A DNA stretch of 64,000 nucleotides. It comes from Piezodorus guildinii. Its lineage: Eukaryota > Arthropoda > Insecta > Hemiptera > Pentatomidae. Below, one piece after another: positions 32,765-42,844 of this stretch. The stretch covers positions 48,775,917-48,839,916 of the forward strand of contig CM041297.1 of the NCBI GenBank assembly GCA_023052935.1, given 5' to 3'. Position numbers and translations under genes: made by a program. A model generated the notes under the pieces. It had not been told where the DNA came from. It did not search any database and worked only from the letters and a program-made list of their open reading frames with translations. Numbering within the stretch: position 1 is the first letter of the stretch; each line of letters starts with the position of its first letter.

Positions 32765-33543
32765 AAAATAAACGATATCAGCCATTGAAGAATGGTGTCA
32801 AAACTGGAGAATCAAAATAAATCCTAATAAATCCCATCAAATCACCTTCACTCTACGTCGTAAGCCTATGACTTCCTGCCCCACCGTATCCTTTAACAAT
32901 ATCCTACTTACTCCTGTTGAACAGATTCGGTACTTAGGACTCCACCTCGACAAACGCCTAACATGGAATCCTCATACTAGACTGAAACGACAGGATACTG
33001 CTCGTAGATACAGATTACTACAACACTTACTTGACAAACGCTCAAAACTTCCTACTTACTACAAAAAACTCATTTATATCACAATTATCAGGCCTATTTG
33101 GACCTATGGCATTGAGCTATGGGGATCTACTAAACCATCGAATTCCTCTCGCATCCAATCCTTGCAGTCCAAAATCCTTCGTAAAATCCTCAATGCTCCT
33201 TACTTTGTTACTAATAAAATCATCCATAAAGACCTAAATATTCCATTAGTTGAAGACTTGGCCCGTTACAGATATACCTCTTTTCATTCCAAATTCCCTG
33301 CCCACTCAAACCCGCTTATCCGTGACCTCTTCTCCATATCTATTCCCGACAACCCACTGAGGCGCCTTTAAAGAAGATGGCCAAGAAACCTCCTAACATA
33401 AGACATTGGAGTGCTATCAATGGGTAGTTTCTTCTCAGGACTACCATGTGTACTAATCATATATAAAGCCTATTTACTTGTTGTATTTATTTAATACAGT
33501 TGTAAATTTCTTTAAATAAATAAATTTAAAAAAAATAAACGAT
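32765..33543 (+). mobile_element. Jockey-clade LINE, 5'-truncated, 12-bp target-site duplication
   Basis: AAAATAAACGAT at 32765-32776 and 33532-33543 flanks a 755-bp insert. It is the cleanest Jockey copy in the window: open from AIEEWCQNWRIKINPNKS through the stop at 33369-33371. The 3'UTR then has hairpin CTATC-AATG-GGTAG (33415-33428), ACAGTTGTAAATTTC and an A-rich tail. It sits inside the right arm of the foldback, so it is younger than that element. Confidence 0.92.
32777..33371 (+). pseudogene. Jockey ORF2 C-terminal region (truncated, otherwise open)
   Basis: Reads AIEEWCQNWRIKINPNKSH, ITFTLRRKPMTSCPTVSFN, VEQIRYLGLHLDKRLTWNP, IYITIIRPIWTYGIELWGS, LQSKILRKILNAPYFV and ends DNPLRRL. 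These are the thumb and C-terminal blocks that follow the RT palm in Jockey elements. It starts after the YADD box, so it has no catalytic centre and no function. An ATG-started sub-frame covers 32868-33371. Confidence 0.88.
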
Positions 33544-33607
33544 GTTAGTAGAATCCTTGAATATGTCAAAGACCGAAGCGTAGGAGAGAGAAAAAGAAAT
33601 AAAAGGA

Positions 33608-34148
33608 CTTTTAACTTCATAACCTAATTAAATATAAATCTTGTTTGAAGATTTCTTTTAACGTTTTATAAGTGATACTACTACCTTTATGTAATTTAGA
33701 AAATAACATTGTTAATTTAGATTAACTACAATTGTGCAAAACCATTAAACAAGAAATAATTGTTGATTATTACAACTCCATAAATAAGTGTATGCGATAA
33801 ATTGCTAGGAAGCAATCATAATTCAATGACATATTTCTATAAACGATAAAAGGCAGTTGTGAACTGTTGAATCTAGCGAAGGCTGTTTCGCAATGACAAT
33901 ATCGTTCAAGTTCAATTGAGTGATTAACAATTTTGCACAAGGTAAGACCAGAGGCCTTGGTCACGTAGGCATGTGATATTGAGACAGTTGACGTGATATG
34001 ACTACATAAAAAAACAATTTAAAAATCAATATTTATTTTAGTATTTAAAGAAAATTAACAGACAAAGACGTAGAAGGTAATGGAGTATGACGAAAACCAC
34101 GTAAATATTATTAATTTTTGTGCATAAGACTGCTTATCATTTGCATTA
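33608..34148. other. unassigned AT-rich stretch
   Basis: No recognised feature; a 64-codon minus frame at 33770-33964 has no motif. Confidence 0.3.
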
Positions 34149-34420
34149 AGGGGGCGACGTTGTCTAGTGGTAGAGCATCAGACTACTGTACTCCGGGTGT
34201 TCTGTATTTCGGCTGAAGCCGAATAATTGTTTATATATTTATAGGGGATCCTCCTGGGCACGCCCAGCCTCTTTAAAGTGGGTACCGGAAATCGAGGATT
34301 TGGTAGCTGAGCGAGATTTTGGGCCTCATCACCCCCTTGCCAAGAAACAGTACGATTCTTTACGATGTACTGAGCCCACGACCCTTCATGGGTTGTAGAG
34401 GAACAAGTATTCTTCTGTTA
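34149..34420 (+). mobile_element. SINE-b, diverged copy
   Basis: tRNA-like head GGGGGCGACGTTGTCTAGTGG...TAGAGCATCAGAC, B-box region degenerate, then the SINE-b body: GGGATCCTCCTGGGCAC, CCCAGCCTCTTTAAAGTGGG, GCTGAGCGAGATTTTGGGCC, AAACAGTACGATTC and CGACCCTTCATGGGTTGTAG at the 3' end. Confidence 0.7.
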
Positions 34421-34689
34421 TATTATTTGATCTAAAATAACTATAACAGTTTATAACAAAGTGGAAGTACATTCCAAATCTCTACTCTTAAATTGTTCAC
34501 AATATTGCAGAAAAGTAACTATTCATTTTGTAACGGTATTTTATATCTTTATTTGAACAATTAAAATTTTTTTTAATCTTTTCATATCTTTATTTACACC
34601 TGTCAAAAGCTATCTGAAAATCAGCAAATGTGATGTATAAAAAGTGAGATGAGACATGGTAGGCATGGGAAGGAAAGTGCTCAGCAGCA

Positions 34690-35345
34690 TCCTTTCTAGG
34701 CTTTTATTTTGCAGAGGTGGTCTCTCATCCAGTTCTCTTGAGCCTTCTTCTGACTGGCATTTCAGCTTTTGACATATTGTTAATCAGTCTACTGTCGTGT
34801 CCGGTAAGTTTACTGTGAAAACGAGAATAGAGTGTTCGTATATGTTGGTCAACTGTTGGTTGTTGTCAGTCCGTATGTAGGGTTCTGTTGTTTACGTACC
34901 AAGGAGCTGTCGTTATGAGTCTTAAAATTTTGGAGTAAAATGATTGCAGTTTTTAATGTGAGTCTTTTTTGCGGAACATAAAATCTGTGAAGCGTAAGTC
35001 CATATTGGCTTAAGTAGGTATGTGTATGTATTCAGTTTCTGTCTAATTTTTAATTTTGATGATTTAGATAAAAGAGAGTATAGTACTTTCAGTCGGTGGT
35101 TGAGGATCTGTCTTTTCATCTTAACATGGGACCCCATGTCATCTTTTGATCGTTATGTTCAGAGTTGGTCTGAGGAATTTGGTTGTTGTCCATAAAAAAT
35201 GGTGGGAATGTTTTTTTCGTAGTGTGAACGTTACGTGTTTTAATTTGTTCTGATTTAAATGAATTTTCCAAAGACCGTACCAATTTTGTATTAGCATTAA
35301 GTTATTTTGTAGAGTCAGTGAGGCCAGTATAGGATCGCCGTTTGA
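34690..35345 (-). pseudogene. Jockey-clade LINE fragment of a second subfamily
   Basis: Minus strand: KHVTFTLRKK, WGSHVKMKRQILNHRLK, LYSLLSKSSKLKIRQKL, YLLKPIWTYASQILCSAKK, then after a frameshift SFYSKILRLITTAPWYVNN and PTVDQHIRTLYSRFHSKL. Same block order as other Jockey C-termini but clearly different residues, including in the pre-thumb region, so a separate lineage. Longest frame 34922-35137. Confidence 0.75.
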
Positions 35346-35494
35346 GTTGCAATGGCAGTATCAACAATTAATTAACAATTTAAAAATCAATATTTATTTT
35401 ATAAATCGCGTTTGTTAGTTTTTTTTTTGTGGTTTTTTTTTCTAAAAGTGAGTGTTGTACCAAATAGTGTAACTGATAAATTCTGTTGTCTTAA

Positions 35495-35880
35495 TTTAAA
35501 TTCCAAAGATTTTTATTTTTACTTACCTATATATGAAATATATAGTAAGAGAAAGTATTGCAAATATAGAATTTTGAATTCCAGGCTTCAACGGAAATAC
35601 ACGTTTTAGAGTCCCCTGAGTCCAATTAACCAAGTCGCGCGGAAAGGTCTATAAGCCCTCGTGTGTGTCTGTGTAGTGAATCTAGCACTAGTGCAAAAAG
35701 TTGAACGAAATAAAAATTTCATATTATTCAGGACAACTTTACACCCGAGATGTTACAGTAATTTTTCATCAGAATCGGCGAACCAGAAGAGCCAATGTAT
35801 ACCATGGATTTTACACCTTTTCACGATTTTTTTAGAAAACGGGTCTAACGATGTTGATTAAATTCGCTGTACCATGGCAA
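35495..35880 (-). repeat. rep-B fragment with terminal palindrome, minus orientation
   Basis: Starts with the terminal palindrome variant TTACCTATATATGAAATATATAGTAAG, then GAGAAAGTATTGC, CAACGGAAATACACG, CCCCTGAGTCC, GTGTGTGTCTGTG, CATCAGAATCGGCGAACC and GGTCTAACGATGTTGATTAAATTC. Truncated in mid-element at about 35880, where a SINE-c piece begins. Confidence 0.75.
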
Positions 35881-35887
35881 AATAACG

Positions 35888-36062
35888 CCACTTTTATACT
35901 ACTGTGGCTAATTAGACGATACTATAGTGAGATTCTAATTTTGTGTATCCAGGTTTTATTAGGATAGGAATCTTTAAATATTATCGAAAAAGGTATCGCA
36001 CAAAGGCTTGGAACCACCTTTTTACGTTTCACAGTGGGAAAAAATCACGATTTAGTGGTCGA
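35888..36062 (-). mobile_element. SINE-c fragment, head missing
   Basis: Plus-strand landmarks ACTACTGTGGC, CCAGGTTTTATTAGGATAGG, TATCGCACAAAGGC and GGAACCACCTTTTTACGT match the minus-strand body of SINE-c at 36898-37188. The tRNA-like end is lacking. Confidence 0.6.
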
Positions 36063-36570
36063 AATTCAATGAGTCTTGATCTAACCAAGATAAAATAAAA
36101 ATTATTCTTTTCATTTAGGAGTAGAAAATGTCTTTTAGTGGTGATTGTGAGGAAATTACTCTCGTTACATTTTTTAATATTTTAAATTATTTTTCAAAGT
36201 TAGTGATTTTCATACATTTTTTCTGTATTTGATCAATTTATTCTATATAGGAGCATTCGAATCCACAAAAATACTATTCGCTTCTATAGAGTTTTCTGCG
36301 TATATGATGCCTTACTCAGGAATTTACGAAGTATACAGAAGTTATAAGCAATTATTGTTTAAAAACAAAATATCGACAAATTTAACTGAAAAAAATAATA
36401 TATTTTTGATACTTATCCTGAGAATACATTTTTTTTATTCCAATAGAACAAAGAAAAGGAAAGTTATAAAATATGAGGCATATTTTAGGACTTTTTCTAA
36501 ATTAATGTCTAAAAATATGGCATAAAATCTTTAAATCGATATAACACTGATCGATCACATTGTATCATGG
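36063..36570. other. unassigned AT-rich stretch
   Basis: Includes a 98-codon frame (36229-36525) made of AT-rich codons without motif; I regard it as chance. Confidence 0.3.
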
Positions 36571-36574
36571 TATT

Positions 36575-36706
36575 TTAGTACCATTAACTCCCTACAACAT
36601 TAAAGAAATACTGGACGCGTCCCCTTCAAAGGCCACCTGCCAAGTTGGAACTGCACTTTGGGCATAGAAATCTGTTATGCTAACCACTAGACTACAGCTG
36701 ATCCCA
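36575..36706 (-). mobile_element. SINE-c fragment, tRNA-like head
   Basis: On the minus strand GGGATCAGCTGTAGTCTAGT and GGTTAGCATAACAG form the A-box side, followed by the same GGCATAG/CACCTGC-type body as SINE-c. It is truncated after about 120 bp. Confidence 0.6.
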
Positions 36707-36897
36707 ACCGAAATAGATGATCTGTTATCACATAAACTGATTTTTTATTTATTTAAAACCATCCCTCTCATACCCTAACGTATCATTAGGGGCTTAATTA
36801 ATAGTTAATATACAAAGTATTAAGAAACATGAAAACCATTTTTTTTATCCTCGTTTTAGACATATTAATTTCTTTGGTATCTCGATCTATGGAGTAT

Positions 36898-37188
36898 GTT
36901 TGTTTGTTTGTTAATTTCTTTAACGTCATTTTATGCTGTTACGGGTAATCAGACGATGCTACAGTGGGTGTCTTAAATTTTGCCTACCCGGGTTTTATTA
37001 GGCTAGGGGTCTTTAAGGAGTACCTGAGATCGCACAGACTCTGGACCACCTTTTAACGTCCCCTCCCAAAGAAGGCACAACTAAGGATTTTTCACTGTTA
37101 TTAAAAAATCGTAGGACCACCTGCGTGATTGAACCCGTGCCTTTGGCATAGGAGGCTGTTATGCTAGCCACCCAGCTACAAGTGATCC
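36898..37188 (-). mobile_element. SINE-c, full-length-looking copy
   Basis: Minus strand: head TTGTAGCTGGGTGGCTAGC (A-box-like), CACGGGTTCAATCACG (B-box-like), body GGTGGTCC...GAGATC, CCTAATAAAACCCGGGTAGG, ATCGTCTGATTACCC and a 3' tail TTAACAAACAAACAAAC. Other copies: 35888, 36575, 42246 (minus) and 59979 (plus). Confidence 0.8.
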
Positions 37189-37530
37189 GAAATGATATGT
37201 GGATTAGCCCTCCTGTAATGTTAATATTTCAAACAGACAAGCCTTCTTGTGTGAAGAGGGAGAAGGTTGAAGACAAGATCAATCTGGCTTGTCATGTATT
37301 CAATCTTGGGAGGTGAACTTGAAATGGAAGACAACAATACATAGATATATGCAGATTAGAGCTCGCTTCTCCTTGGCACTGTCCCGAGAAAAACCCTGAC
37401 ATTGGCACGGGTTACTATCGGCCCAGAGCAAGGTCTTGGGGTTCGCTTATCAATTTTAAAATAGATATACACATCCTATGATTATTCGGAAACTGAAAAA
37501 GCACGTGTGCATTTTTTAAATAAAAATATG
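37189..37530. other. unassigned
   Basis: Moderate GC patch at 37230-37440 with no frame or tRNA-like box recognised. Confidence 0.3.
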
Positions 37531-38585
37531 CAACACACGACTTCTTTACTTCAATTGTTAAAATCAATTTAAGAAGCTCTAAATACAGTTGGAGATAAAA
37601 AAGGATAAAGAATTGAAACGTTGATTTGCAAAATATGCTATGTATATCCCCTTTTGACAATTTCACAGGAAACGCAAAAATCTGTCATTTATTTATTATT
37701 TGGCTAATTTACGTGATTATTTTTTTATTAAAATCTAAAGTTGATTTTTATGGTTTTGCCTACTTATTTTTCCAAATTATCACACCTTGAATTTTAAAAA
37801 TATATTATGGATATAGTACTTTTGGGAATGAAACGTGGATATAGTACTTTTTGGAAAGAATTAAAAGAGATATAGTACGTTTTGGAAAGAATTAAAAGAG
37901 ATATAGTACTTTTTGGAAAGAATTAAAACAGATAGAGTACTTTTTGGAAGAATATAACGCGCGATAAGTGGGTAACAGTCAATATAACCTTCCTGATACA
38001 ACATTAGTGATAACTAACGTCTTTATATTGTTAATTACTAAATTATGTATATTTCCTAATTCTCCCTCTGAGAAATATCTTGCTTTGTTGGTTAATTACA
38101 TTGATTATCTATTCTTCATAAAATTCAAAGGACAATTTATCTATTTATGGCACTATAATAAGAAAGTATGTAGTTATGAAGTTGGTTTTGAACTTGTATT
38201 TAATATTTGTGTGAATTTAGCAAATTTATCTACATTATTAACTATGTGTAAACAATATTTAGCTACAGAGACTGATAAATAAATAACTTTTGAGCTTTTA
38301 TTTTACATTTTTTAAATCAAATAAATCTACTATTAAGTTAGATCAGGCACGGTTTTTCCTCTCATATTCAGCTTCGCGGAATGCTAATTTCAACTATTTG
38401 CTGGATAAGATACCATTATTCTATTAAAATGTGAGTTTCTGAAATTTTTTAAACTAAATTTATGTAGCTGCAAGATGAAATACTATTAAAAAACTTGATT
38501 TAATTGGAAACTTACGAGAACCAAAGCGACGCAATTAAGTGGTTTAAAACAGCCTAAAAACTAATTATTAGGTTAAAACCATTGA

Positions 38586-39290
38586 TAAAAATCTGGTGCG
38601 AGCAACACACGACTTTCACTTACCTCCATTTTTAGAATAAATTAAAGAATTCTTAAATACAGTTAGATATAAAAATGAGTGAAATCATTAAACAATTAAT
38701 TAAATGGAATTTCTATAAAAACATAAGTTTTATTAAAAAATTGATTACCTTATCATCTAAAATAATCACTTGTATCAATTGATTGTGTATGAGATAATAT
38801 TTTTTCTAAAATCTTTAGCTTTCCAATGGTATATCATACATGTATATTACTGCTCTTATGTTCAAAAATGAAAAATTGCATTAAAAAAATATTTTTATGT
38901 TTTCTCCTTTAGTTGGGTATCGAATTTATTCAATTTATATATTTACCAGTTTTTCATCAGCGTTAACAAGATAATCTAGAAATTATTATTGAATCTACAA
39001 AATTAAAGGTACTTTAGGGGAAGAAAATTTAAAATATCGGCATTTAAGCCCTGTCAGACCATTTTTATCTTAATAAAACCTACATGATATTAAAGCCCAT
39101 TAAATTTTACATCGATATAGCGAGTTTAATCAAAATCGTCGGAACCGTTTTTGAGAAAATCGAAAAAAGGTGAAAAATGCATGATATAAAGTGCCTCTTC
39201 TGGTAGTCTCGGGCGTATAGTTGTCTTAAATATGAAATTTCAGTTTCATAGGACTTACCGTTTCCGCCGGGAGTTACCACACACATACAG

Positions 39291-39322
<32 letters not shown>

Positions 39323-39453
39323 CTTTTTGCGGGACTTGGTTATTTGGACTCAAGGGGACCCTAAAACGTGTATTTCCGTTGAAAACTGGAATTCGAAAAT
39401 TTTCACGATCGCAATACTTCCCCTTACTATATATAGTAAGTGAAAGTAAAAAT
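38586..39453 (+). mobile_element. rep-B reference copy, inserted inside rep-A copy 3
   Basis: An 854-bp element from CTGGTGCGAGCAACACACG (38593) to CTTACTATATATAGTAAG-TGAAAG (39446), flanked by TAAAAAT on both sides. Copies 1 and 2 of rep-A lack it and read TCAAAAT at the same place, which fixes the boundaries. Internal landmarks: a (CA)n tract at 39283-39318, and a terminal near-palindrome CTTTC-CCTTACTATATATAGTAAG-TGAAAG written with one mismatch. No coding capacity or long terminal inverted repeats; ACTTTCACTTAC occurs near both ends in inverse orientation. Confidence 0.85.
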
Positions 39454-39787
39454 AATAGCGGTGATTCAAGGCGTGCTAAATGAACCAATAAAAATGCATA
39501 AAATAAAGAAAACAATAAATTATTGGTAATAATGGGATAGTTCTTCTGCTGTACAGTAGGATATGTAGTACAATACCTTTTGGAATGAAATGTAAGGAAA
39601 GGTTATCTGTTTACAGAGGATATAGTACCTTTTGGAATGAAATGAAATGTAGATTTAGTATCTTTTGGAATAAAATGCATTTTTTAAGGATTTTTATGTT
39701 TTTTAGATAAGATCTGATAACGGATCTAGATATCACTAAAGAATTAGAATACAATTATGTCAAAATATCAATTTCGAAAAACATTTC

Positions 39788-40225
39788 CTCTATTCTCTTT
39801 GGAATTCTATCCCTCCTGAGATCCGTCATGTAAGAACGACTTCCTCCTTCAAATCACTCCTTTTCAACCACCTTCTCCTTACCCAGTCAAACAAACAATA
39901 ACTTCCAACTGCAGATGCTATAAATTCCAATTATTATTATTGTATTTTTTTGTGTGTGTTTATATTACTTAAATTATCACTGATGAATTAGCTATTTCTG
40001 TTTTTTGTTTTTTAGTTGTTTTATTTTTATTTTTTTATTTCATTCAGTAAGTCTGACATGTAAAGATGTATATATATTACAACCTCTATTATTTCTCTAG
40101 TTTAGTAATTTGTCATTCTAAGCCATGACCACACTGTTCCGGTCATCAATTATGTATTTTATTTTATTCTTAAGGGACTTTCGTCCCAGGATAATAAAAA
40201 AGTTTTTTCATTTCATTTCATTTCT
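39788..40225 (+). pseudogene. CR1-group LINE 3' end, inserted inside rep-A copy 3
   Basis: Open C-terminal remnant FLYSLWNSIPPEIRHVRT, FKSLLFNHLLLTQSNKQ, stop at 39899-39901, matching the last residues of the 23-2827 ORF. Its 3'UTR ends in hairpin GGGAC-TTTC-GTCCC (40167-40180), AGGATAATAAAA and a (TTTCA)n tail. The flanking rep-A sequence resumes directly at CTAGTACC. Confidence 0.85.
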
Positions 40226-40375
40226 AGTACCTTTTGGAAATCAACGTCTCAATTATTTACATTGGATTTCGGTGAAATGGTGTGTTTTATAAAATAGAAT
40301 ATTACATTATCAATCAATAACAATCAATTAGTCCTGTTCGATTTTTATCACTCTTTATTACCTTTAACAACTTTG

Positions 40376-41425
40376 CGTAGCTACTTTATATCATAGATTT
40401 TTCACGTTTTTAACGATTTTCTCAAAAACCGTTCAAACGATTTCGATTTAAAATTTAACGGCTTTAATATCATGTAGGTTTCCTCCAGATTGAAATAGTC
40501 GGACAGGGCATAAATGCCGAAATTTCTTTCTCTAAAGTATCTTCTTTTGTTTTTTTTTTTTTCGCTTTCGCGACAGGCCGCGTATGACCTTAGCCGCGCG
40601 GTGTAATCTGCTGGGGAATACACTCGCATTACACGATTTATTTTTTATAGGGTAGGGTCATCATTCCCCTATTTTGTGAGTTGCCATCATTTTGCTGACG
40701 GGTCTCACATACCCGGGAGAGAGAATAAAGTGAGTTTCCATTAATTAAATGCTTGAAAAAGACTGGGATTCAAACTCACAACCTTTGGCGTAGGAGACTA
40801 GAGCGCTAGCCACTCAGCCACGCGCTCCCCATTAATTTTTAATTTTGCATAATAAAAAATAATATATATTACCTTCTTACCATTGCTTATAAACCGCTAA
40901 ATATACGAGTTGAATAAATTTGATAATGGTCTAAAGGAGATAAGAGAAAAAAAACATTTTTTTTGGTAAAATTTTTGTGTCCCAACATAATAATAATATA
41001 GATGCATAATATACCGTTGGAAAGCTTAAGATTATAGAAAAAATGTAATCTTTTGTTGTGAAAAAAAAATTTGTGAAACGTAATGTGAAAAGATGAAAAG
41101 GGCATAAAATTAAGTAATTGTTGGAGGTAATAATTTATATTGTTAAATTTTTTTTAAACCAAAAACATACGTTTCAATATGGAATGAATGACTTCTTATA
41201 GCCCTAATACTTATTGCCCAAGATAGTAGTAGATTGTATTATTTCTCAATAAACCAATTTCATTATCATATGTATACAATACAAAACATACGTTTCCAAC
41301 GAAACTGAATCTTATTTCTTTAAACTTGTTTCAACTCTATATTTATTCAATAATTGTTAAATTGATTTTACCAACCGAAGCATGTGAAAGACGTGTGTTG
41401 CCCGCACGAGATATTTCTCTTAAGT
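40376..41425 (-). repeat. rep-B copy, minus orientation, carrying SINE-a
   Basis: Reverse-complement rep-B: ACTTTATATCATAGATTTTTC, TCTCAAAAACCGTTC, GGACAGGGCATAAATGCCG, then SINE-a, then TAATGGTCTAAAGGAG, ATACCGTTGGAAAGC, ACGTTTCCAACGAAACTG and terminus side ACGTGTGTTGCCCGCACGAG. It begins exactly where the outer plus-oriented rep-B stops, giving another opposed pair. Confidence 0.75.
40549..40830 (-). mobile_element. SINE-a, full-length-looking copy inside rep-B
   Basis: Minus strand: GGGGAGCGCGTGGCTGAGTG (A-box), GTGAGTTTGAATCCC (B-box), body CTCTCTCCCGGGTATGTGAG, GATGACCCTACCCTATAAA, CCGCGCGGCTAAGGTCATAC and end GAAAGCGAAAAAAA. Young-looking relative to the 9.3-kb copy. Confidence 0.85.
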
Positions 41426-41565
41426 CTTCAAAATTTTACCACTCTATTCGTTTAACCGTTTAGAAGAATGTTATCGCGTTTTATAGAAGTTGGTGCTTCC
41501 AGAATTTTTTGAAGCCAGCCCTGTATAAACTGACGATATATTACTCTGAACCTATTTAAATTATT

Positions 41566-41905
41566 TCAACTCTCCTTGGCGTCTATCCAATTGACTAATA
41601 ATATTTTCCTTAATTGAAGCATATGTTTGTCCATGATATCTTTCTGAATTTGAATTATCCTGTTGCCTACCCATTTTGGCCGTGCTGTCTGTTTAGTCAA
41701 CTTCCTTGTTTCTCGGGATTCCGCGATGTGCTGGTACCTATACCAAAATCCCATTTGTAGATTGGCTTTTATTTCCTGACATTCATTTGTTTGCCTTTCC
41801 ATAGTAGCTAAAATACTATACAAGTCTGTTAAAACAATCCAAGATTTGCCTTTTTTATTGTTCGCTATAAATTTCATAGCTGCATATTTAAGATTTATTA
41901 TGCGC
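41566..41905 (-). pseudogene. RNase H domain relic of an I/R1-group LINE
   Basis: The minus-strand frame KFIANNKKGKSWIVLTDLYS...ATMERQTNECQEIKANLQ fits the ..I.TDS.S.L.. segment of LINE RNase H. In another frame VPAHRGIPRNKEVD follows, matching the WVPAHCGIPGNEEAD motif. Frameshift and stops; no RT recognised next to it. Confidence 0.6.
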
Positions 41906-41962
41906 TTAAAATTAAATTAAGTATTTTAAAGAAAGCTATATATTTACATATTTCCCTGCTTT

Positions 41963-42172
41963 ATGAGTTTCTATAGACTTCCTTCCTCGCACCCTTGGCT
42001 GACACTCACATATCCTGTGCTGATCCACCACTTCCTCTGTAACCCGATCTTCGTGGGGTTCCGAGGCCACCATCGTAGATCTAGTGAAATCTGCTTACCG
42101 CCAGCATCCGTCTCCAAACTGATGGACGAGGAGGACCTAAAGAATGTTTTTGGTATTATCAGAAACAAGTGA
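41963..42172 (+). other. GC-richer 69-codon frame of unknown origin
   Basis: Between 41985 and 42130 the base composition is about half GC, against roughly a third around it. The plus frame ends VSKLMDEEDLKNVFGIIRNK and looks protein-like; a minus frame is also open. A TTTCTATAG precedes it, which could be a splice acceptor. I cannot assign it; an exon, LINE relic or chance are all possible. Confidence 0.2.
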
Positions 42173-42245
42173 ACCACTAAGTTTATTTAAGATTAAAAAA
42201 ACAACTGTCATAAAAAAAATGGATTTTTACTTTATTATCAGAATT

Positions 42246-42500
42246 TGTTTATTCATTGAACGTCACTTAATTCTACTGTGGCTCTTGGAGCCCTAAATCC
42301 AGGTTTTATTAGAATATGGATGTTTAACAAGTACCTGATTTAGAACAGACATGGAATCACCATTTTACGACTTCTCCGAAAGGTCTCAAAACCGAGAATT
42401 TTAACTAAATTTAAAAAAATCGATGCCAACTTCGGGTATGAACCCGCATCCTTGAGCATAGAAGACTGTTATGCTAGCCACTGCACCACAGGAGCATTTA
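42246..42500 (-). mobile_element. SINE-c copy
   Basis: Minus strand: head GGTGCAGTGGCTAGCATAAC, B-box-like GCGGGTTCATACCCG, body ending CTAATAAAACCTGG, ACAGTAGAATTAAG and a weak AT-rich tail. Diverged from the 36.9-kb copy but collinear. Confidence 0.75.
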
Positions 42501-42844
42501 TAATATTTTTCATTTTTTAATAATATTTTACTTATTTCTGTCGAACAGGTCCGGAACGGTACCATGGCTCCCTTTAAACAAGCGTATAACACAAACCTCA
42601 TAGAAGACAGTAACCACAATAAAGTTCTTGATGTCCATTATTACTGTAAAACCTTACATGAAATTTCCCCAAACTTTCAATCCAGTACAAAAGTTTTTTC
42701 ATTGTATTATGAAGGAACGATAGTTGAGTTAGAATGAGTTATAGAAATAGTTGATTGGTAATGCGTTTATACTCACTCATTTACGACGTTTTGAACCAAA
42801 CATTATGTGTGAAATCATCAAAGAAAAAAAAAATTATTCTCTGA

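Larger units (their letters stand above)
32235..33607. repeat. foldback element, ~225-bp inverted arms, interrupted by a Jockey insertion
   Basis: The left arm (32235-32459) and right arm (32622-33607, after removing the 767-bp Jockey insert plus one duplication) are inverted copies: CTCTCTCCTACG / CGTAGGAGAGAG, TATACAGGACTGATT, GTGACAATATATATTT and CCAGCCTTTTCAGCTT recur in mirror order at about 85-90 percent identity by eye. A ~160-bp AT-rich spacer separates them. No coding capacity. The arms contain a GACCGAAACGTAGG motif like that of the 16-kb and 62-kb hairpins. Confidence 0.85.
37611..40254. mobile_element. rep-A copy 3, carrying nested rep-B and CR1 insertions
   Basis: Ends GAAACGTTGATTTGCAAAA (37615) and CCTTTTGGAAATCAACGTCTC (to 40250), flanked by AATT (37611-37614, 40251-40254). 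Subterminal motif GGATATAGTACTTTTTGGAA repeats near 37808, 37838, 37871, 37902, 37932 and again at 39586, 39620 and 40226. Orientation is opposite to copies 1 and 2. Removing the two inner insertions leaves about 1.3 kb, the size of copy 1. A 104-codon frame at 37968-38282 is not preserved in copy 1. Confidence 0.85.
37531..40375 (+). repeat. rep-B copy (outer), split by rep-A copy 3
   Basis: Left part 37531-37614 (ATGCAACACACGACTTC, ACAGTTGGAGATAAA) and right part 40251-40375 (AATTATTTACATTGG, GGTGTGTTTTATAAAATAG, ATCAATTAGTCC) are contiguous rep-B sequence. A rep-A element lies between them. An uninterrupted rep-B at 24275-24310 reads TTAAAGAATTATTTACATT on its minus strand, giving the empty site with a single AATT. 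Confidence 0.8.

Noticed and set aside
36229..36525. 98-codon frame
   Set aside because: AT-rich codons, no recognisable family, lies in unassigned DNA between SINE pieces.
37968..38282. 104-codon frame inside rep-A copy 3 as a possible transposase
   Set aside because: The same region in rep-A copy 1 has stops and indels that do not keep the frame, and no DDE-type motif is visible.
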